IMG/VR virus record: IMGVR_UViG_3300024302_000034 | Span: 1 to 32,286 of that record | Strand: one strand, 5' to 3' | DNA length: 32,286 bases | Source: a virus | Shown: in pieces, positions 1 to 7,904 of the stretch | Layout: each line of letters begins with the position of its first letter | Numbering within the stretch: position 1 is the stretch's first letter | The notes under the pieces: generated by a model | The model's database searches: none | What the model was told of the DNA's origin: nothing | Seen by the model: the letters and a program-made list of their open reading frames with translations, nothing else | Translations under genes and position numbers: made by a program

Positions 1-1
1 T

Positions 2-790
2 AATGTTGCTAACAAAATTGCTACAGGGATATATACTTTAGACGGCTGTTTAGACGGCGGTTTAGGGAGAAAAGAATTGTCAATGGTAGTCGCCCCTCCT
101 GGGGTTGGCAAATCTCTTTTTCTTACACATATAGGAACTATGGCTCTTTTACAAGGTTTAAATGTTCTTCATGTTTCTCTTGAAATGAGTGAGGATAGGG
201 TAGCTCAACGCTATGATTCTAATCTTACAAATATATCACAAGTAAATTTAAAAAATTCTAAAAAAGAAGCACATGAAAGAATTGAGGAGCTTTTTGAAAA
301 AGTCGAAAAGAACACTGGCAAAATGCCAATTCTAAAAATTAAAGAATTTCCAACGGGACAATTAAATGCGCACGGATTACGAGCATATATGGCACAAGTT
401 TCAAGTTTTGAGGATTTTCATCCTGATCTTATTATTCTTGACTATCTTGAGTTAATGCGACCAACTACAGTTGGAATGGCAGAGTATCAGGCGCAGGAAA
501 GAATTGCGCAAGAGCTCAGGGGTATCGCCGCAGAGTATGAGTTGCTTATGTGGACTGCTACCCAAACCAACAGAGATGGTAAACGAGTACCTTTAATTAG
601 TGACACAGAGTTAGCTGACGCTTATGGGAAAACAAGAACTTGTGATTTAGCTATCAGTCTTAATCAGACTTCCGAAGAATTTGACCAAGGGCAAGCAAGA
701 CTTTATGTTTTTAAATCAAGAAACTCAAGAACTAAGTTTGTAGTAGACATTAAAATTGACTATGATTTATTAACTGTAAGAGAAGCTTAA
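2..790 (+). CDS. Replicative DNA helicase, DnaB/T4 gp41-type (5' truncated)
   Basis: The frame is open from the first bases of the window, so the N-terminus lies upstream. What is present is the RecA-like ATPase domain of a hexameric SF4 helicase, which unwinds the fork 5' to 3'. In-window residues 8-38 carry the typical lead-in (TGIYTLDGCLDGGLGR) and a Walker A motif, APPGVGKS. A hydrophobic Walker B strand (LIILDYLEL) lies near residue 146, followed by a TATQTNR segment matching the glutamine-bearing motif of the family. The end overlaps the next ATG by one base. The SSB and UvsX genes nearby support a T4-like replisome. A RecA-like ATPase of another kind is less likely. Confidence 0.85.
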   Translation, partial: NVANKIATGIYTLDGCLDGGLGRKELSMVVAPPGVGKSLFLTHIGTMALLQGLNVLHVSLEMSEDRVAQRYDSNLTNISQVNLKNSKKEAHERIEELFEKVEKNTGKMPILKIKEFPTGQLNAHGLRAYMAQVSSFEDFHPDLIILDYLELMRPTTVGMAEYQAQERIAQELRGIAAEYELLMWTATQTNRDGKRVPLISDTELADAYGKTRTCDLAISLNQTSEEFDQGQARLYVFKSRNSRTKFVVDIKIDYDLLTVREA

Positions 791-1122
791 TGAAAAAGAA
801 ACCTATACACCCTATGGAAGTTCATATTGGATTCAAAACATTTAAAATTGTTCATGAATCCTTAAAGAAAGACAGTTTATTCGGTTATGTAGATTTCGCT
901 ACAAATACTATACATATTGATACTACTCCTGTGGAAGTAGACTATAAAGGAACTCTCCTTCATGAAGTTTGCCATGTTGCTCTAGACCTTTTTGGTTTAG
1001 GCGACGACGACCAGATACCTACACTAGGTAATGAATACCTAGCAACTATAACCTCAAATATGCTACAATTGCTCTGGGGTTTAAACAAAGAACTATTTAC
1101 ATACATATTTAATAATGATTAA
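790..1122 (+). CDS. Small HExxH putative zinc peptidase-like protein
   Basis: This 110-residue protein carries HEVCH at residues 58-62, the zinc-binding HExxH signature, and a conserved-looking NEYLAT segment from residue 81 that could supply a third ligand. No signal peptide is visible, so it probably acts in the cytoplasm. Small proteins of this kind (ImmA/SprT-like metallopeptidase fold) are common in phage replication regions, usually without known substrate. Its ATG overlaps the helicase stop by one base, suggesting coupled translation. The zinc motif is seen directly; peptidase activity is inferred. Confidence 0.65.
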   Translation: MKKKPIHPMEVHIGFKTFKIVHESLKKDSLFGYVDFATNTIHIDTTPVEVDYKGTLLHEVCHVALDLFGLGDDDQIPTLGNEYLATITSNMLQLLWGLNKELFTYIFNND

Positions 1123-1339
1123 TCAAATTTTAGAATACTTAGAAGGGTTTGCAAAAAGCTCCCTTGACTCAAAAGAAAACGCAAAAAGTGAAGTTGCAAA
1201 GCATTTCTGTGAAATCGCTCATGTTACTGCTCTAACTATTAGGAATGAAATCCTAAAAATAAAATTAGAAAAGGAAACAGAAGACTTAACAACCCAAAAA
1301 GAAAGCAAAAAGAAAGGTCGTCCTTCTAAAGATGCTTAA
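1115..1339 (+). CDS. Hypothetical 74-aa protein with basic tail
   Basis: I do not recognise this protein. It appears mostly helical, with a lysine-rich C-terminus (QKESKKKGRPSKDA) that includes a GRPSK stretch resembling an AT-hook, hinting at nucleic-acid contact. It overlaps the preceding gene by 8 bases and the next by 8 bases, so it is part of the replication operon. No Shine-Dalgarno sequence is evident before the ATG. Confidence 0.6.
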   Translation: MINQILEYLEGFAKSSLDSKENAKSEVAKHFCEIAHVTALTIRNEILKIKLEKETEDLTTQKESKKKGRPSKDA

Positions 1340-1754
1340 AACGGACAATATTTCTAGTGAGAAGATCCAAGAGCTCATTCCAAAAGTTTTAGAAATTAAT
1401 GATGGTAATTTTGAAGTCAAGCTTCAAGAACAACCTGCTATATTTACTACCTTTTCTTGTGTCTTAGCAGATGCGGCTCGTGAAGTAGCTTCTGTAGAAG
1501 GGGGTCTTGATACATTAATTGCTCAGAAGGCAATAGATGCTAAAAATTCCTCCACAAAGAAACTCACCGTAGCGGATACCCAAGCTATAATAGACTGTGA
1601 CAATGAGGTTATCACTCAACGAAGCCTCCTAGCAGATTCACAAAAAAAGGTATCTCTTTTAAAAGGACTTTTAAAAGGGTTAGAATACCAAAAGGATTGC
1701 CTAGTGCAAATATCCGCAAACAAAAGAAAAGAAAAAGAGATTTACTCTACTTAA
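1332..1754 (+). CDS. Possible UvsY-like recombination mediator
   Basis: The 140-residue length is close to T4 UvsY (137 aa). The C-terminal half is predicted to be long helices (about residues 75-135), ending in a lysine-rich segment, as in UvsY-type proteins that load the recombinase on SSB-coated DNA. The position immediately before the gp32-like SSB and 2.7 kb before UvsX fits that role. No diagnostic motif exists that I can verify, so the assignment rests on size, helical layout and context. It could instead be an unrelated coiled-coil protein. Confidence 0.4.
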   Translation: MLKTDNISSEKIQELIPKVLEINDGNFEVKLQEQPAIFTTFSCVLADAAREVASVEGGLDTLIAQKAIDAKNSSTKKLTVADTQAIIDCDNEVITQRSLLADSQKKVSLLKGLLKGLEYQKDCLVQISANKRKEKEIYST

Positions 1755-1757
1755 ATT

Positions 1758-2498
1758 ATGGATTTCGAAAAAGAAAAAGAAATGTTACTCAAAATGAAAG
1801 CTTCCTCTAGTGGGGGTGTTTCAAAAGATGACTTTATCACAATTGGACCTGACCAAGAAATTATGGTCCGAATACTCCCTGGGAAAGATGCTGAAACACC
1901 TTTCTTTCATACTGTACACCAACATTATGTACGTTCGGGAGAAGAAGGTAACGGTCGCTATTACTCTTGTTTAAGAGACAAAGACCAAAAGTGTCCTTTA
2001 TGCGAGGTTTACTTCTCCTTGTTTAAAACTGGAGACAGCGATAATGTTGCTTTAGCTCGTAGTATCGCTCCTCGCCAACAGACATTAATGAACACAGTAG
2101 AACGTAGTTCAGATACTGTTAAGATTTTACGTGTAGGTAAACAATTATTTGATGTTATTATGGGTACAATTCTTGATGAAGAATACGGTCCTGTTCATGA
2201 CCTTGATAATGGTTTTGATTATAAAATTAAACGTGTAGGTAAAGGTTTAGCTACAAGCTACACTCAATCGGCTCCTTCTCGTCACGAGAGTCCTGCAGGA
2301 GATCAACAAGCGAAAGATCGGTACATGGGTTCCCTCCATGACATTCAAAATATCACAAGGTATATGGATTATGATGATGTTGAAAAAGCATCTGCAAATG
2401 TCCTTGCAGAATCTAGTGAAGGAGTTTCTGTAAAGAACCCTGTAGAAAAGTCGGATGGAGCCAATAGTGTAAATCTAACAAGTCTCCTGAACGATTAA
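1758..2498 (+). CDS. Single-stranded DNA-binding protein, T4 gp32-like
   Basis: This 246-aa protein shows the gp32 layout: a short basic N-terminal tail (KEKEMLLKMK), a core with a zinc-ribbon pattern (His54/His56, Cys71, Cys79, Cys82) and a low-complexity C-terminal tail ending in LTSLLND. gp32 proteins coat ssDNA and organise replication, recombination and repair, and the C-tail normally contacts partners. The start lacks an SD; a TACTTA box lies 5 nt before the ATG. A strong hairpin terminator follows the stop. At 246 residues it is somewhat shorter than T4 gp32 (301). Confidence 0.75.
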   Translation: MDFEKEKEMLLKMKASSSGGVSKDDFITIGPDQEIMVRILPGKDAETPFFHTVHQHYVRSGEEGNGRYYSCLRDKDQKCPLCEVYFSLFKTGDSDNVALARSIAPRQQTLMNTVERSSDTVKILRVGKQLFDVIMGTILDEEYGPVHDLDNGFDYKIKRVGKGLATSYTQSAPSRHESPAGDQQAKDRYMGSLHDIQNITRYMDYDDVEKASANVLAESSEGVSVKNPVEKSDGANSVNLTSLLND

Positions 2499-2513
2499 TA
2501 AATCTACAGGTTT

Positions 2514-2552
2514 TAAGGAGGGGCTGTTCACAGTCTCTCCTTATTTTTTTTT
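2514..2552 (+). terminator. Rho-independent terminator after SSB gene
   Basis: TAAGGAG (2514-2520) pairs with CTCCTTA (2537-2543) and is followed by an uninterrupted T run to 2552. It closes the helicase-to-SSB operon directly before tRNA-Gly. Confidence 0.8.
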
Positions 2553-2627
2553 GCAGGTATAGTATAACGGCTATTATGAAAGCCTTCCAAGCTTTAGATA
2601 TGGGTTCGATTCCCATTACCTGCTCCA
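2553..2627 (+). tRNA. tRNA-Gly (anticodon TCC)
   Basis: The acceptor stem GCAGGTA/TACCTGC (2553-2559/2617-2623) is perfect. The anticodon stem AAAGC/GCTTT encloses loop CTTCCAA with anticodon TCC at 2586-2588. The T arm is ATGGG-TTCGATT-CCCAT. Discriminator T and an encoded CCA (2625-2627) complete the cloverleaf. It would read GGA codons. Confidence 0.93.
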
Positions 2628-2642
2628 ACCCATCTTAAAAAA

Positions 2643-3854
2643 ATGTTTGTAGGCTACAATAAACCCCACGAAACCGATATTAACGGAAATACAGTTGACA
2701 AATTTGTTGACGATGATAGGTTAAAAATTCTTGTCCACCCTGCTAATACAGGGGGCTGTGCTTACTATCGATGTTGGTTACCTTTTAAAAAATTAGAGGA
2801 AGCAGTACCAGGTAAAGTGCAGATTATTTTTGATCTTAATCCTTTAAGGAAAAACCCTAAAACAGGGGAAGATGGAGAGCCGACAGAAAATTTTAATACC
2901 TGCGATATTTTCTTTTCCCACAATATATGTAACTTTGGGGGAGTATATAACCTAAAGGCTTTACACTATGCTCGTTCTAAAGATACTATTCTCCACTATG
3001 ATACTGACGACTTACTTACCGATTTGTATGATGGTCACAGGTTGCAAAATTTATACAAAGAAAAAAGATTAGATGATATCACAAAAGAATGTTATCAAAT
3101 TGCGCATTTAGTCTCAGTTACCCAGAGTAAATTTGCAGAAAGAGTTGTTCCCTTTGTTAAAGGAGCACTTGTTATTATGAAAAATAAGGTAGACTTTACA
3201 CTTCCTTGTTGGAATCAACCAAAGGTAAAGACTAAATTTGTTAAGATAGGGTGGGCAGGAGGTATTCACCATGAAGAAGATGTTAAAGAGTTTGAACGGG
3301 TTGCTCTTAGAGTGAATGCTAAGGTAGGAGCAGAAAATGTTCACTGGGGTTTTTATGGTAGACCTCCTCTTACTAAACCAGAAGATAAATGGCAACAGGA
3401 AGTGTGGGATAACTACGTAAAATCCTTAGCACAAGGGATTAGGAACTTTAAAGTATATCCTTCCCTCTCTACTTGGGATTATGGAAAAATGTATTCCAAC
3501 ATGGACATTGCCATTGCTCCTCTTCAAATGAACGATTTTAATGACTCTAAATCACAAATTAAAGTTGTCGAAGCAGGGCTCTATAAAGTCCCTCTTATTG
3601 CTTCTAATGTAGGTTGTTACGACCAACATATTAAGAACGGGTATAACGGGTATCTTATTGAACCTGGAAAAGGGTCTGCTGGGTTTACAAATAAGATCAT
3701 AAAGCTTTGTAAGGATAAGAAACTAAGAAATCAAATGGGAGAGAACCTATATACCACTATAAAGGACGAATTTAATATTCATAATTCTCCTGCTGATAGA
3801 CTCACTCTCTATCAAGATTTAATAGAAACTGTAAAAAATTATAAAAATGGGTAG
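2643..3854 (+). CDS. Glycosyltransferase, GT-B fold (GT4-like)
   Basis: This 403-residue protein has a two-domain GT-B look. Residues 28-50 read as a first Rossmann strand and loop (ILVHPANTGGCAYYR). The C-terminal domain contains MDIAIAPLQMNDFNDSKSQ followed by VVEAGLYKVPLIASNVG and GYNGYLIEPG, matching the donor-binding motif of GT4-type transferases. It probably moves a nucleotide-activated sugar to an unknown acceptor in the cytoplasm. It opens the glycan block, and RmlA-D-type genes in this window could supply a dTDP-sugar. No SD is visible; an A-rich stretch precedes the ATG. Confidence 0.75.
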   Translation: MFVGYNKPHETDINGNTVDKFVDDDRLKILVHPANTGGCAYYRCWLPFKKLEEAVPGKVQIIFDLNPLRKNPKTGEDGEPTENFNTCDIFFSHNICNFGGVYNLKALHYARSKDTILHYDTDDLLTDLYDGHRLQNLYKEKRLDDITKECYQIAHLVSVTQSKFAERVVPFVKGALVIMKNKVDFTLPCWNQPKVKTKFVKIGWAGGIHHEEDVKEFERVALRVNAKVGAENVHWGFYGRPPLTKPEDKWQQEVWDNYVKSLAQGIRNFKVYPSLSTWDYGKMYSNMDIAIAPLQMNDFNDSKSQIKVVEAGLYKVPLIASNVGCYDQHIKNGYNGYLIEPGKGSAGFTNKIIKLCKDKKLRNQMGENLYTTIKDEFNIHNSPADRLTLYQDLIETVKNYKNG

Positions 3855-4047
3855 ATTTAGAGATAAAATTCGTAGAAAGCGTTTAGGCTTGAAAGTAGAA
3901 GCTCCTATACAGGAAGCTCCTAAAGTTATTGAAGAGGTTCTTGAAGTAGAAGAAGAGGTTCTTGAAGAGAAACCTAAGAAAGCGACTAAAAAGAAAGCTA
4001 ACAAAAAAGGGTTATGGAAAAAAACGCTAGACAGTGGAAAAAAGTAG
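3847..4047 (+). CDS. Hypothetical charged 66-aa protein
   Basis: The protein has a basic N-terminus (GRFRDKIRRKRLG), an acidic glutamate/valine middle and a lysine-rich C-terminus (KKATKKKANKKG). The acidic part comes from a 16-bp direct repeat (3931-3946 and 3952-3967, 21-bp period, seven codons). It overlaps the glycosyltransferase by 8 bases. The function is unknown; the charge pattern suggests a disordered nucleic-acid- or protein-binding tail. Confidence 0.5.
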   Translation: MGRFRDKIRRKRLGLKVEAPIQEAPKVIEEVLEVEEEVLEEKPKKATKKKANKKGLWKKTLDSGKK

Positions 4048-4049
4048 TC

Positions 4050-4056
4050 TATAATA
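4050..4056 (+). promoter_or_regulatory. TATAATA box 4 nt before ATG (4061)
   Basis: CTATAATA followed by four bases and ATG. The same arrangement occurs before the genes at 4457, 14123 and 17423. If used as a -10 element, transcription would start at or next to the ATG, giving a leaderless mRNA. Confidence 0.4.
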
Positions 4057-4060
4057 AAAC

Positions 4061-4435
4061 ATGATTATTTCAAGTTTTATTTTATGGTGCTTAGCACTTT
4101 TTGGTTTAGTTAATGGTATTAACAACTCAAGCTTGCTACGTCCTCTTGTAAATGCTGCTTTAATGGATACTTCAAAAGTAGTTAATAAGTTAGGAGAACT
4201 TTTACTTTGCCCTATGTGTCTTGGTTTTTGGTTTGGGATGTTATTCTCTCTTTTAATTTTTAACCCTGTTGTTGCTTTTGCTATTGGTTGGAAAGGTATT
4301 ATTCTTTCTGGTTTCGTAGGGAGTGCTTCTTGTTGGATTCTGTCTGCCTTAAGCAATGCTTTGTTCCGTCATGGTTTAGCTCAAAGAACTGGGGGTTGTG
4401 GTGGTTGTGGTGGAAATAACTCTGTGGAAGAGTAA
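4061..4435 (+). CDS. Membrane protein with CPMC motif (DUF1360-like)
   Basis: This 124-aa protein has three likely membrane segments (about residues 3-18, 53-75 and 84-100). A CPMCLGFWFG motif in the middle resembles small phage and Bacillus membrane proteins of the DUF1360 type. The C-terminus carries GGCGGCGG, giving four cysteines in all that could bind metal or form disulfides. There is no SD, only the TATAATA box upstream. The role is unknown, and its place directly before UvsX may be only packing. Confidence 0.6.
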   Translation: MIISSFILWCLALFGLVNGINNSSLLRPLVNAALMDTSKVVNKLGELLLCPMCLGFWFGMLFSLLIFNPVVAFAIGWKGIILSGFVGSASCWILSALSNALFRHGLAQRTGGCGGCGGNNSVEE

Positions 4436-4445
4436 CCTCTCTGAC

Positions 4446-4452
4446 TATAATA
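4446..4452 (+). promoter_or_regulatory. TATAATA box 4 nt before UvsX ATG (4457)
   Basis: GACTATAATAAGTC followed by ATG: the box sits inside a small GACT/AGTC symmetry and at the same distance from the start codon as its three partners. A further 6-bp hairpin (GTCATG/CATGAC, 4454-4471) would enclose the start codon itself. Confidence 0.4.
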
Positions 4453-4456
4453 AGTC

Positions 4457-5416
4457 ATGGATTTACATGACATTTGCAAGGCACTTGAAGGGGCGGAGGT
4501 CCTTGATGATAAGGACCTCGACCTTGGATTTATTAATGCAGGATCTTACGCTCTTAACCGTATCATTAGTGGGAAATCAAAAGAAGGGTATCCCATTGGG
4601 TCTATAGTAGAAATTAGTGGGGAAGCAGGTACAGGTAAAACAGCTTTTATTAGCCAAGCTTTTATTAGTGCTCAAGAGAAAGGGTACTACTGTGTTATGA
4701 TAGACAATGAACACGCCTATTCTAAAGAATTCGCAACAACGCTAGGTGTTGACATTAGTAAAGTTATTTACGCTCAGCCTGATTCTATGGAAGATTGCTT
4801 TGCTTTCGCTGAAAAAGCAATACGAGTGATTAGGGAGCAAGACAAAGATACTCCTATAGTTATAGGTTTTGACTCTATAGGTACAGCCCCTTGTTCTAAA
4901 GAACTTAAAGAGGATTATGCTGTTAATCAAGAAATGATTGGTGCTATTAGAGCAAAAGCGGCAGGAAAATGTCTTCGAAAGTTTAACTCTTTACTTCGAA
5001 ATGAGAAAGCAATGATGATAATTGTGAATCAGTTAAGAAGTAAGGTCGGTGTTGTTTATGGTGACCCTACCACTACTGCAGGAGGAGGAAAAGCTTTACC
5101 TTTTTATGCTTCCATCCGCTTACGGATTAATGTTCCACCTAGTGGAGTAGTAAGAGATGCTTTAAAGAACCCTATTGGTGTGCAAGGAGAAGTTAAGTGT
5201 ATTAAATCTAGATCTACGGCTCCTTTTCAGAAGTGTGCCTTTGAGTTTAATTATACCACGGGTATAAGTAAAACGTATGGTTTAGTTGAAGATTGCGCTA
5301 AGCAGGGTTTAGTAGAGCAAAAAGGAGGGTGGTATTACTATAAAGGAGATTCTTATCGCTCTAAAGAACTCGTTAATATTTTAGCGGAGGTTATCGAAAA
5401 TGAAACAGAAAATTAA
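4457..5416 (+). CDS. uvsX: UvsX/RecA-family recombinase
   Basis: This 319-aa strand-exchange ATPase has Walker A GEAGTGKT at residues 55-62, a Walker B-like VIGFDS strand, and RecA-fold segments such as MMIIVNQLRSKVG and the TAGGGKALPFYASIRLR stretch typical of UvsX/RecA. It would coat ssDNA and drive homologous pairing in recombination-dependent replication, with the gp32-like SSB and possible UvsY encoded upstream. Length is shorter than T4 UvsX (391). The start lacks an SD. A 9-bp hairpin (4496-4504/4511-4519) lies 13 codons in. The end overlaps the next gene by 17 bases. Confidence 0.88.
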   Translation: MDLHDICKALEGAEVLDDKDLDLGFINAGSYALNRIISGKSKEGYPIGSIVEISGEAGTGKTAFISQAFISAQEKGYYCVMIDNEHAYSKEFATTLGVDISKVIYAQPDSMEDCFAFAEKAIRVIREQDKDTPIVIGFDSIGTAPCSKELKEDYAVNQEMIGAIRAKAAGKCLRKFNSLLRNEKAMMIIVNQLRSKVGVVYGDPTTTAGGGKALPFYASIRLRINVPPSGVVRDALKNPIGVQGEVKCIKSRSTAPFQKCAFEFNYTTGISKTYGLVEDCAKQGLVEQKGGWYYYKGDSYRSKELVNILAEVIENETEN

Positions 5417-6020
5417 TATTCTTACCCGCACAGCAGAAAGACCTCATTACTTTAAAAGGGTTAGAGATTCCTTGCGTTCTCAGACTTATACTAATATAAG
5501 GCACATTGTCGCTACGGATAATTACCTAAGTCAAAGGTACGTGCAGGATGATACCATCAACTTTAGAGGTATTCCAGACACTGAAATAATTAAAGTAAAT
5601 AGAGAACCCCGAAAAAACTTTGAACACTTCCCTTACAATCTTTATTGTAATGACTTAAAAGCTAAAGTAGAAGAAGGTTGGATTTTCTACTTAGATGATG
5701 ACAATGTTTTTATTAAGGATAATGCACTGGAGCTTATGTTAGATTACGTATCCTCTGAGGATGACTTACTAGTTTTTAAAGTAGACTGGCTTAAAAAAGC
5801 AATACCTAGTCACTCCTTTGGTAAGGAGATTACTTTTTGTGATTGTGATACAGCTTGTTTTCTTTTTCATTCCAAACATAAGGATTTGGTCGATTGGGAA
5901 GGAGTTAAGGGAGGAGATTTTAAATTCTTTAAAGAGCTTTCCACCCATTTAGATGTAGTTTGGTTAAACCAGACTTTATTAAATATTAATGTAGGATCAG
6001 GTAATCGTGAGGATATTTAA
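5400..6020 (+). CDS. Glycosyltransferase, GT-A type
   Basis: The 206-aa protein begins with the first strand of a GT-A fold (INILTRTAERPHYF) and carries WIFYLDDDN at residues 94-102, the DXD-type metal and nucleotide-sugar site. It lacks a long C-terminal domain, so it is a minimal transferase. It starts inside the UvsX coding end behind GGAGG (about 7 nt before ATG), which decides the start. The substrate is unknown; the neighbouring genes point to a glycan pathway. Confidence 0.7.
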   Translation: MKQKINILTRTAERPHYFKRVRDSLRSQTYTNIRHIVATDNYLSQRYVQDDTINFRGIPDTEIIKVNREPRKNFEHFPYNLYCNDLKAKVEEGWIFYLDDDNVFIKDNALELMLDYVSSEDDLLVFKVDWLKKAIPSHSFGKEITFCDCDTACFLFHSKHKDLVDWEGVKGGDFKFFKELSTHLDVVWLNQTLLNINVGSGNREDI

Positions 6021-6138
6021 AGGATTATTTTACTTCTCTCTTTTTTTGTTTTTTATTTTATGCTTCCCTTTTCTTCTTTCTTTAGCCCTTTTAAACGCGA
6101 TATTACGAGACGAATTAGGAGATTCTTTTAGGTTATGA
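6007..6138 (+). CDS. Small single-pass membrane protein (43 aa)
   Basis: A short frame with GTG start at 6007 fills the gap between two glycosyltransferases. It encodes a basic start (VRIFKG), a long hydrophobic segment (about residues 7-31, Phe/Leu rich) and a polar tail (RDELGDSFRL). Its TGA overlaps the next ATG as ATGA, the coupling style used throughout this genome. The exact start is uncertain and the function unknown. Confidence 0.45.
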   Translation: MRIFKGLFYFSLFLFFILCFPFLLSLALLNAILRDELGDSFRL

Positions 6139-6782
6139 ATGGAGTTATTATAACTACACATAATCGGTGGGTAGATTGTTTTGCTTGTCTTAATACTGTA
6201 ATCAAGCACACTCCTGATTCCTACATTATTCTTTTTGATAATGAATCAGACGAAAGTAAACAAGAAGAAGTTAAAAAACTATTTCCTACGGTTAAGTATG
6301 TAAGAATTGATAATCAGACAGAAAATGGAGGACTAACAGGTACTTGGAATCAAGGTATTTCCTTGTGTCTATCCTCTGGTTGTGATTCTATTGTAGTTCT
6401 CAACCATGATACTTTAGTCGATTCTTCTTGGGGAGACTTCTTTAAAGCGATTAAAGAATACCCTTTGTCTGTGTTTGGACCAGTATCTAATAAACCAGGG
6501 GTGCTAGGGTACGCTCATCCTTTGCAGTTTACAAATAAGAAGAAAAAGTATACAGTCGAAAAAGCAGATACTTGTATTAACGGTTTTTGCATTGGTTTTT
6601 CTGCAGAAACTATAAAAAAAGTAAAGAAAGAAACGGGAATGTATTTTAATATTTCTTTTCCTTTTTCGAATAACGAATTAGAGTTTTGTAAACGATTCCT
6701 CTCTTTAAAAGGAAGTTTATACGTGGTGACATCTTGTTTTGTTCACCATACTAAGTATAGTGATTGGAGAAAATTAAAATGA
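6135..6782 (+). CDS. Glycosyltransferase family 2-like
   Basis: This 215-aa protein shows a GT2 core: GVIITTHNR at the N-terminus, ILFDNESDE near residue 32, NGGLTGTWNQGI near 64-75 (the usual N-G-G...N-x-G pattern) and IVVLNHDT at 86-93 as the DXD-equivalent metal site. It would transfer a sugar from an NDP donor. It is ATGA-coupled to the genes on both sides. Acceptor and sugar are not visible from sequence. Confidence 0.75.
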   Translation: MNGVIITTHNRWVDCFACLNTVIKHTPDSYIILFDNESDESKQEEVKKLFPTVKYVRIDNQTENGGLTGTWNQGISLCLSSGCDSIVVLNHDTLVDSSWGDFFKAIKEYPLSVFGPVSNKPGVLGYAHPLQFTNKKKKYTVEKADTCINGFCIGFSAETIKKVKKETGMYFNISFPFSNNELEFCKRFLSLKGSLYVVTSCFVHHTKYSDWRKLK

Positions 6783-7369
6783 GTAAAAATTATAAAAATT
6801 TAAGCTTAGAAGAGCTTATGCTTGCTATTGGCTACACTGATAAAAATACAACTCATGTTTACGATTCTTTTTATGGTCCTTTATTGTCTCATAAAAAAGA
6901 AAGTGCCACGCATGTTTTAGAAATAGGAGTTTCCTATTTTGGAGGAGGTGATTTAGCCGCATTAGGGTACTACTTTGGTAATGCTAAAGTATTTGGAGTT
7001 GACCTAGTACCTTGTAGGATACCTATGCCTTCTAATGTTAAAGTTATTAAAGGTGATGGTTACGATACTTCTTTTTTGGATACAACCTTTAATAATATTT
7101 CTTGGGATATTGTTTTAGATGATGGACCTCATACGAAAGAATCTCAATTGATTTTTTTAAACTATTTCTATAACAAATTAAAAGTTAACGGTATACTCTT
7201 AATTGAAGACATTTGGCCTGATAGTATCGACTACATTCTCAATAATTTTAAAGGAAATCCTAAGTATTTATCTTTAGTGAATAGACTTCATATTCCAAGA
7301 GGGGTAGCATCCAACGGAAAAACTTGTATAAACGAGTATGTAATTATGTATATGCCAGGAGAAAATTAA
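6779..7369 (+). CDS. SAM-dependent methyltransferase (class I)
   Basis: The ATG at 6779 overlaps the previous TGA and is preceded by GGAG 9 nt upstream, so it is preferred over an in-frame TTG further up. The 196-aa product has motif I as VLEIGVSYFGGG (about residues 46-57), an acidic strand-2 end (VFGVDLVP), DIVLDDGPHTKESQ for the active-site region, and LLIEDIW for strand 5. This layout is typical of O-methyltransferases acting on sugars or hydroxylated substrates. In this operon it probably methylates a glycan. Confidence 0.7.
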   Translation: MSKNYKNLSLEELMLAIGYTDKNTTHVYDSFYGPLLSHKKESATHVLEIGVSYFGGGDLAALGYYFGNAKVFGVDLVPCRIPMPSNVKVIKGDGYDTSFLDTTFNNISWDIVLDDGPHTKESQLIFLNYFYNKLKVNGILLIEDIWPDSIDYILNNFKGNPKYLSLVNRLHIPRGVASNGKTCINEYVIMYMPGEN

Positions 7370-7370
7370 A

Positions 7371-7904
7371 ATGAGGCATAAAGAACAAGTAACCTTTGTG
7401 TCTAAAGTTAAAAAAAGATACCCTTCTTTCTTCTCAAATAAAAAGGTTTTAGAAATCGGAAGTCTTAACATTAATGGTTCTGTTAGAGATTTTTTTGAAG
7501 ATTGTACTTACCTTGGTTTGGACTTAGGAGAAGGCCCTGGGGTGGACTTAGTTTGTGAAGGACAAAACTTTAAAGGGGATGCTTGTTCTTTTGATGTTTC
7601 TATTTCTTGTGAGTGTTTTGAGCATAATCCTGAATGGGAACAAACTTTTATTAATATGCACAGGCTTTTAAAAAAGGAAGGGTTGCTTGTAATGACTTGT
7701 GCTACGATAGGAAGACCTGAACATGGTACTACTCGTACTAGTCCAAAGGACTCTCCTTTAACTATTAGCAAAGGATGGGATTACTACAAAAATTTAGAAG
7801 AATCTTCTTTTTCTATTTTTGATTTAGATCTTATGTTTAGCTTTTTTCAATTTAGTGTTAATTTAAACCATCGGGATTTACAATTTGTAGGTATTAAAAA
7901 ATGA
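7371..7904 (+). CDS. SAM-dependent methyltransferase (class I)
   Basis: The 177-aa protein contains VLEIGSLNINGS (residues 26-37) as the SAM-binding glycine motif, YLGLDLGEGPGVDLV as strand 2 with its acidic residue, FDVSISCECFEHNPEW as the motif after strand 4, and LLVMTCATIGRPEHG after it. This is the Methyltransf_11-like pattern seen in small glycan-tailoring enzymes. GGAG precedes the ATG. It follows the first methyltransferase by one base and overlaps the next gene by 4 bases. Confidence 0.75.
   Translation: MRHKEQVTFVSKVKKRYPSFFSNKKVLEIGSLNINGSVRDFFEDCTYLGLDLGEGPGVDLVCEGQNFKGDACSFDVSISCECFEHNPEWEQTFINMHRLLKKEGLLVMTCATIGRPEHGTTRTSPKDSPLTISKGWDYYKNLEESSFSIFDLDLMFSFFQFSVNLNHRDLQFVGIKK

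Noticed and set aside
1585-1599. Fifth CTATAATA-N4-start site
   Set aside because: CTATAATA-GACT-GTG is inside the UvsY-like gene, in another frame that stops after a few codons, so it is probably chance.
3114-3395. Minus-strand genes, here and in many other places
   Set aside because: All minus-strand frames lie opposite well-supported plus-strand genes, have odd composition (Ser/Phe/Leu-rich mirror sequence) and lack RBS and family motifs.
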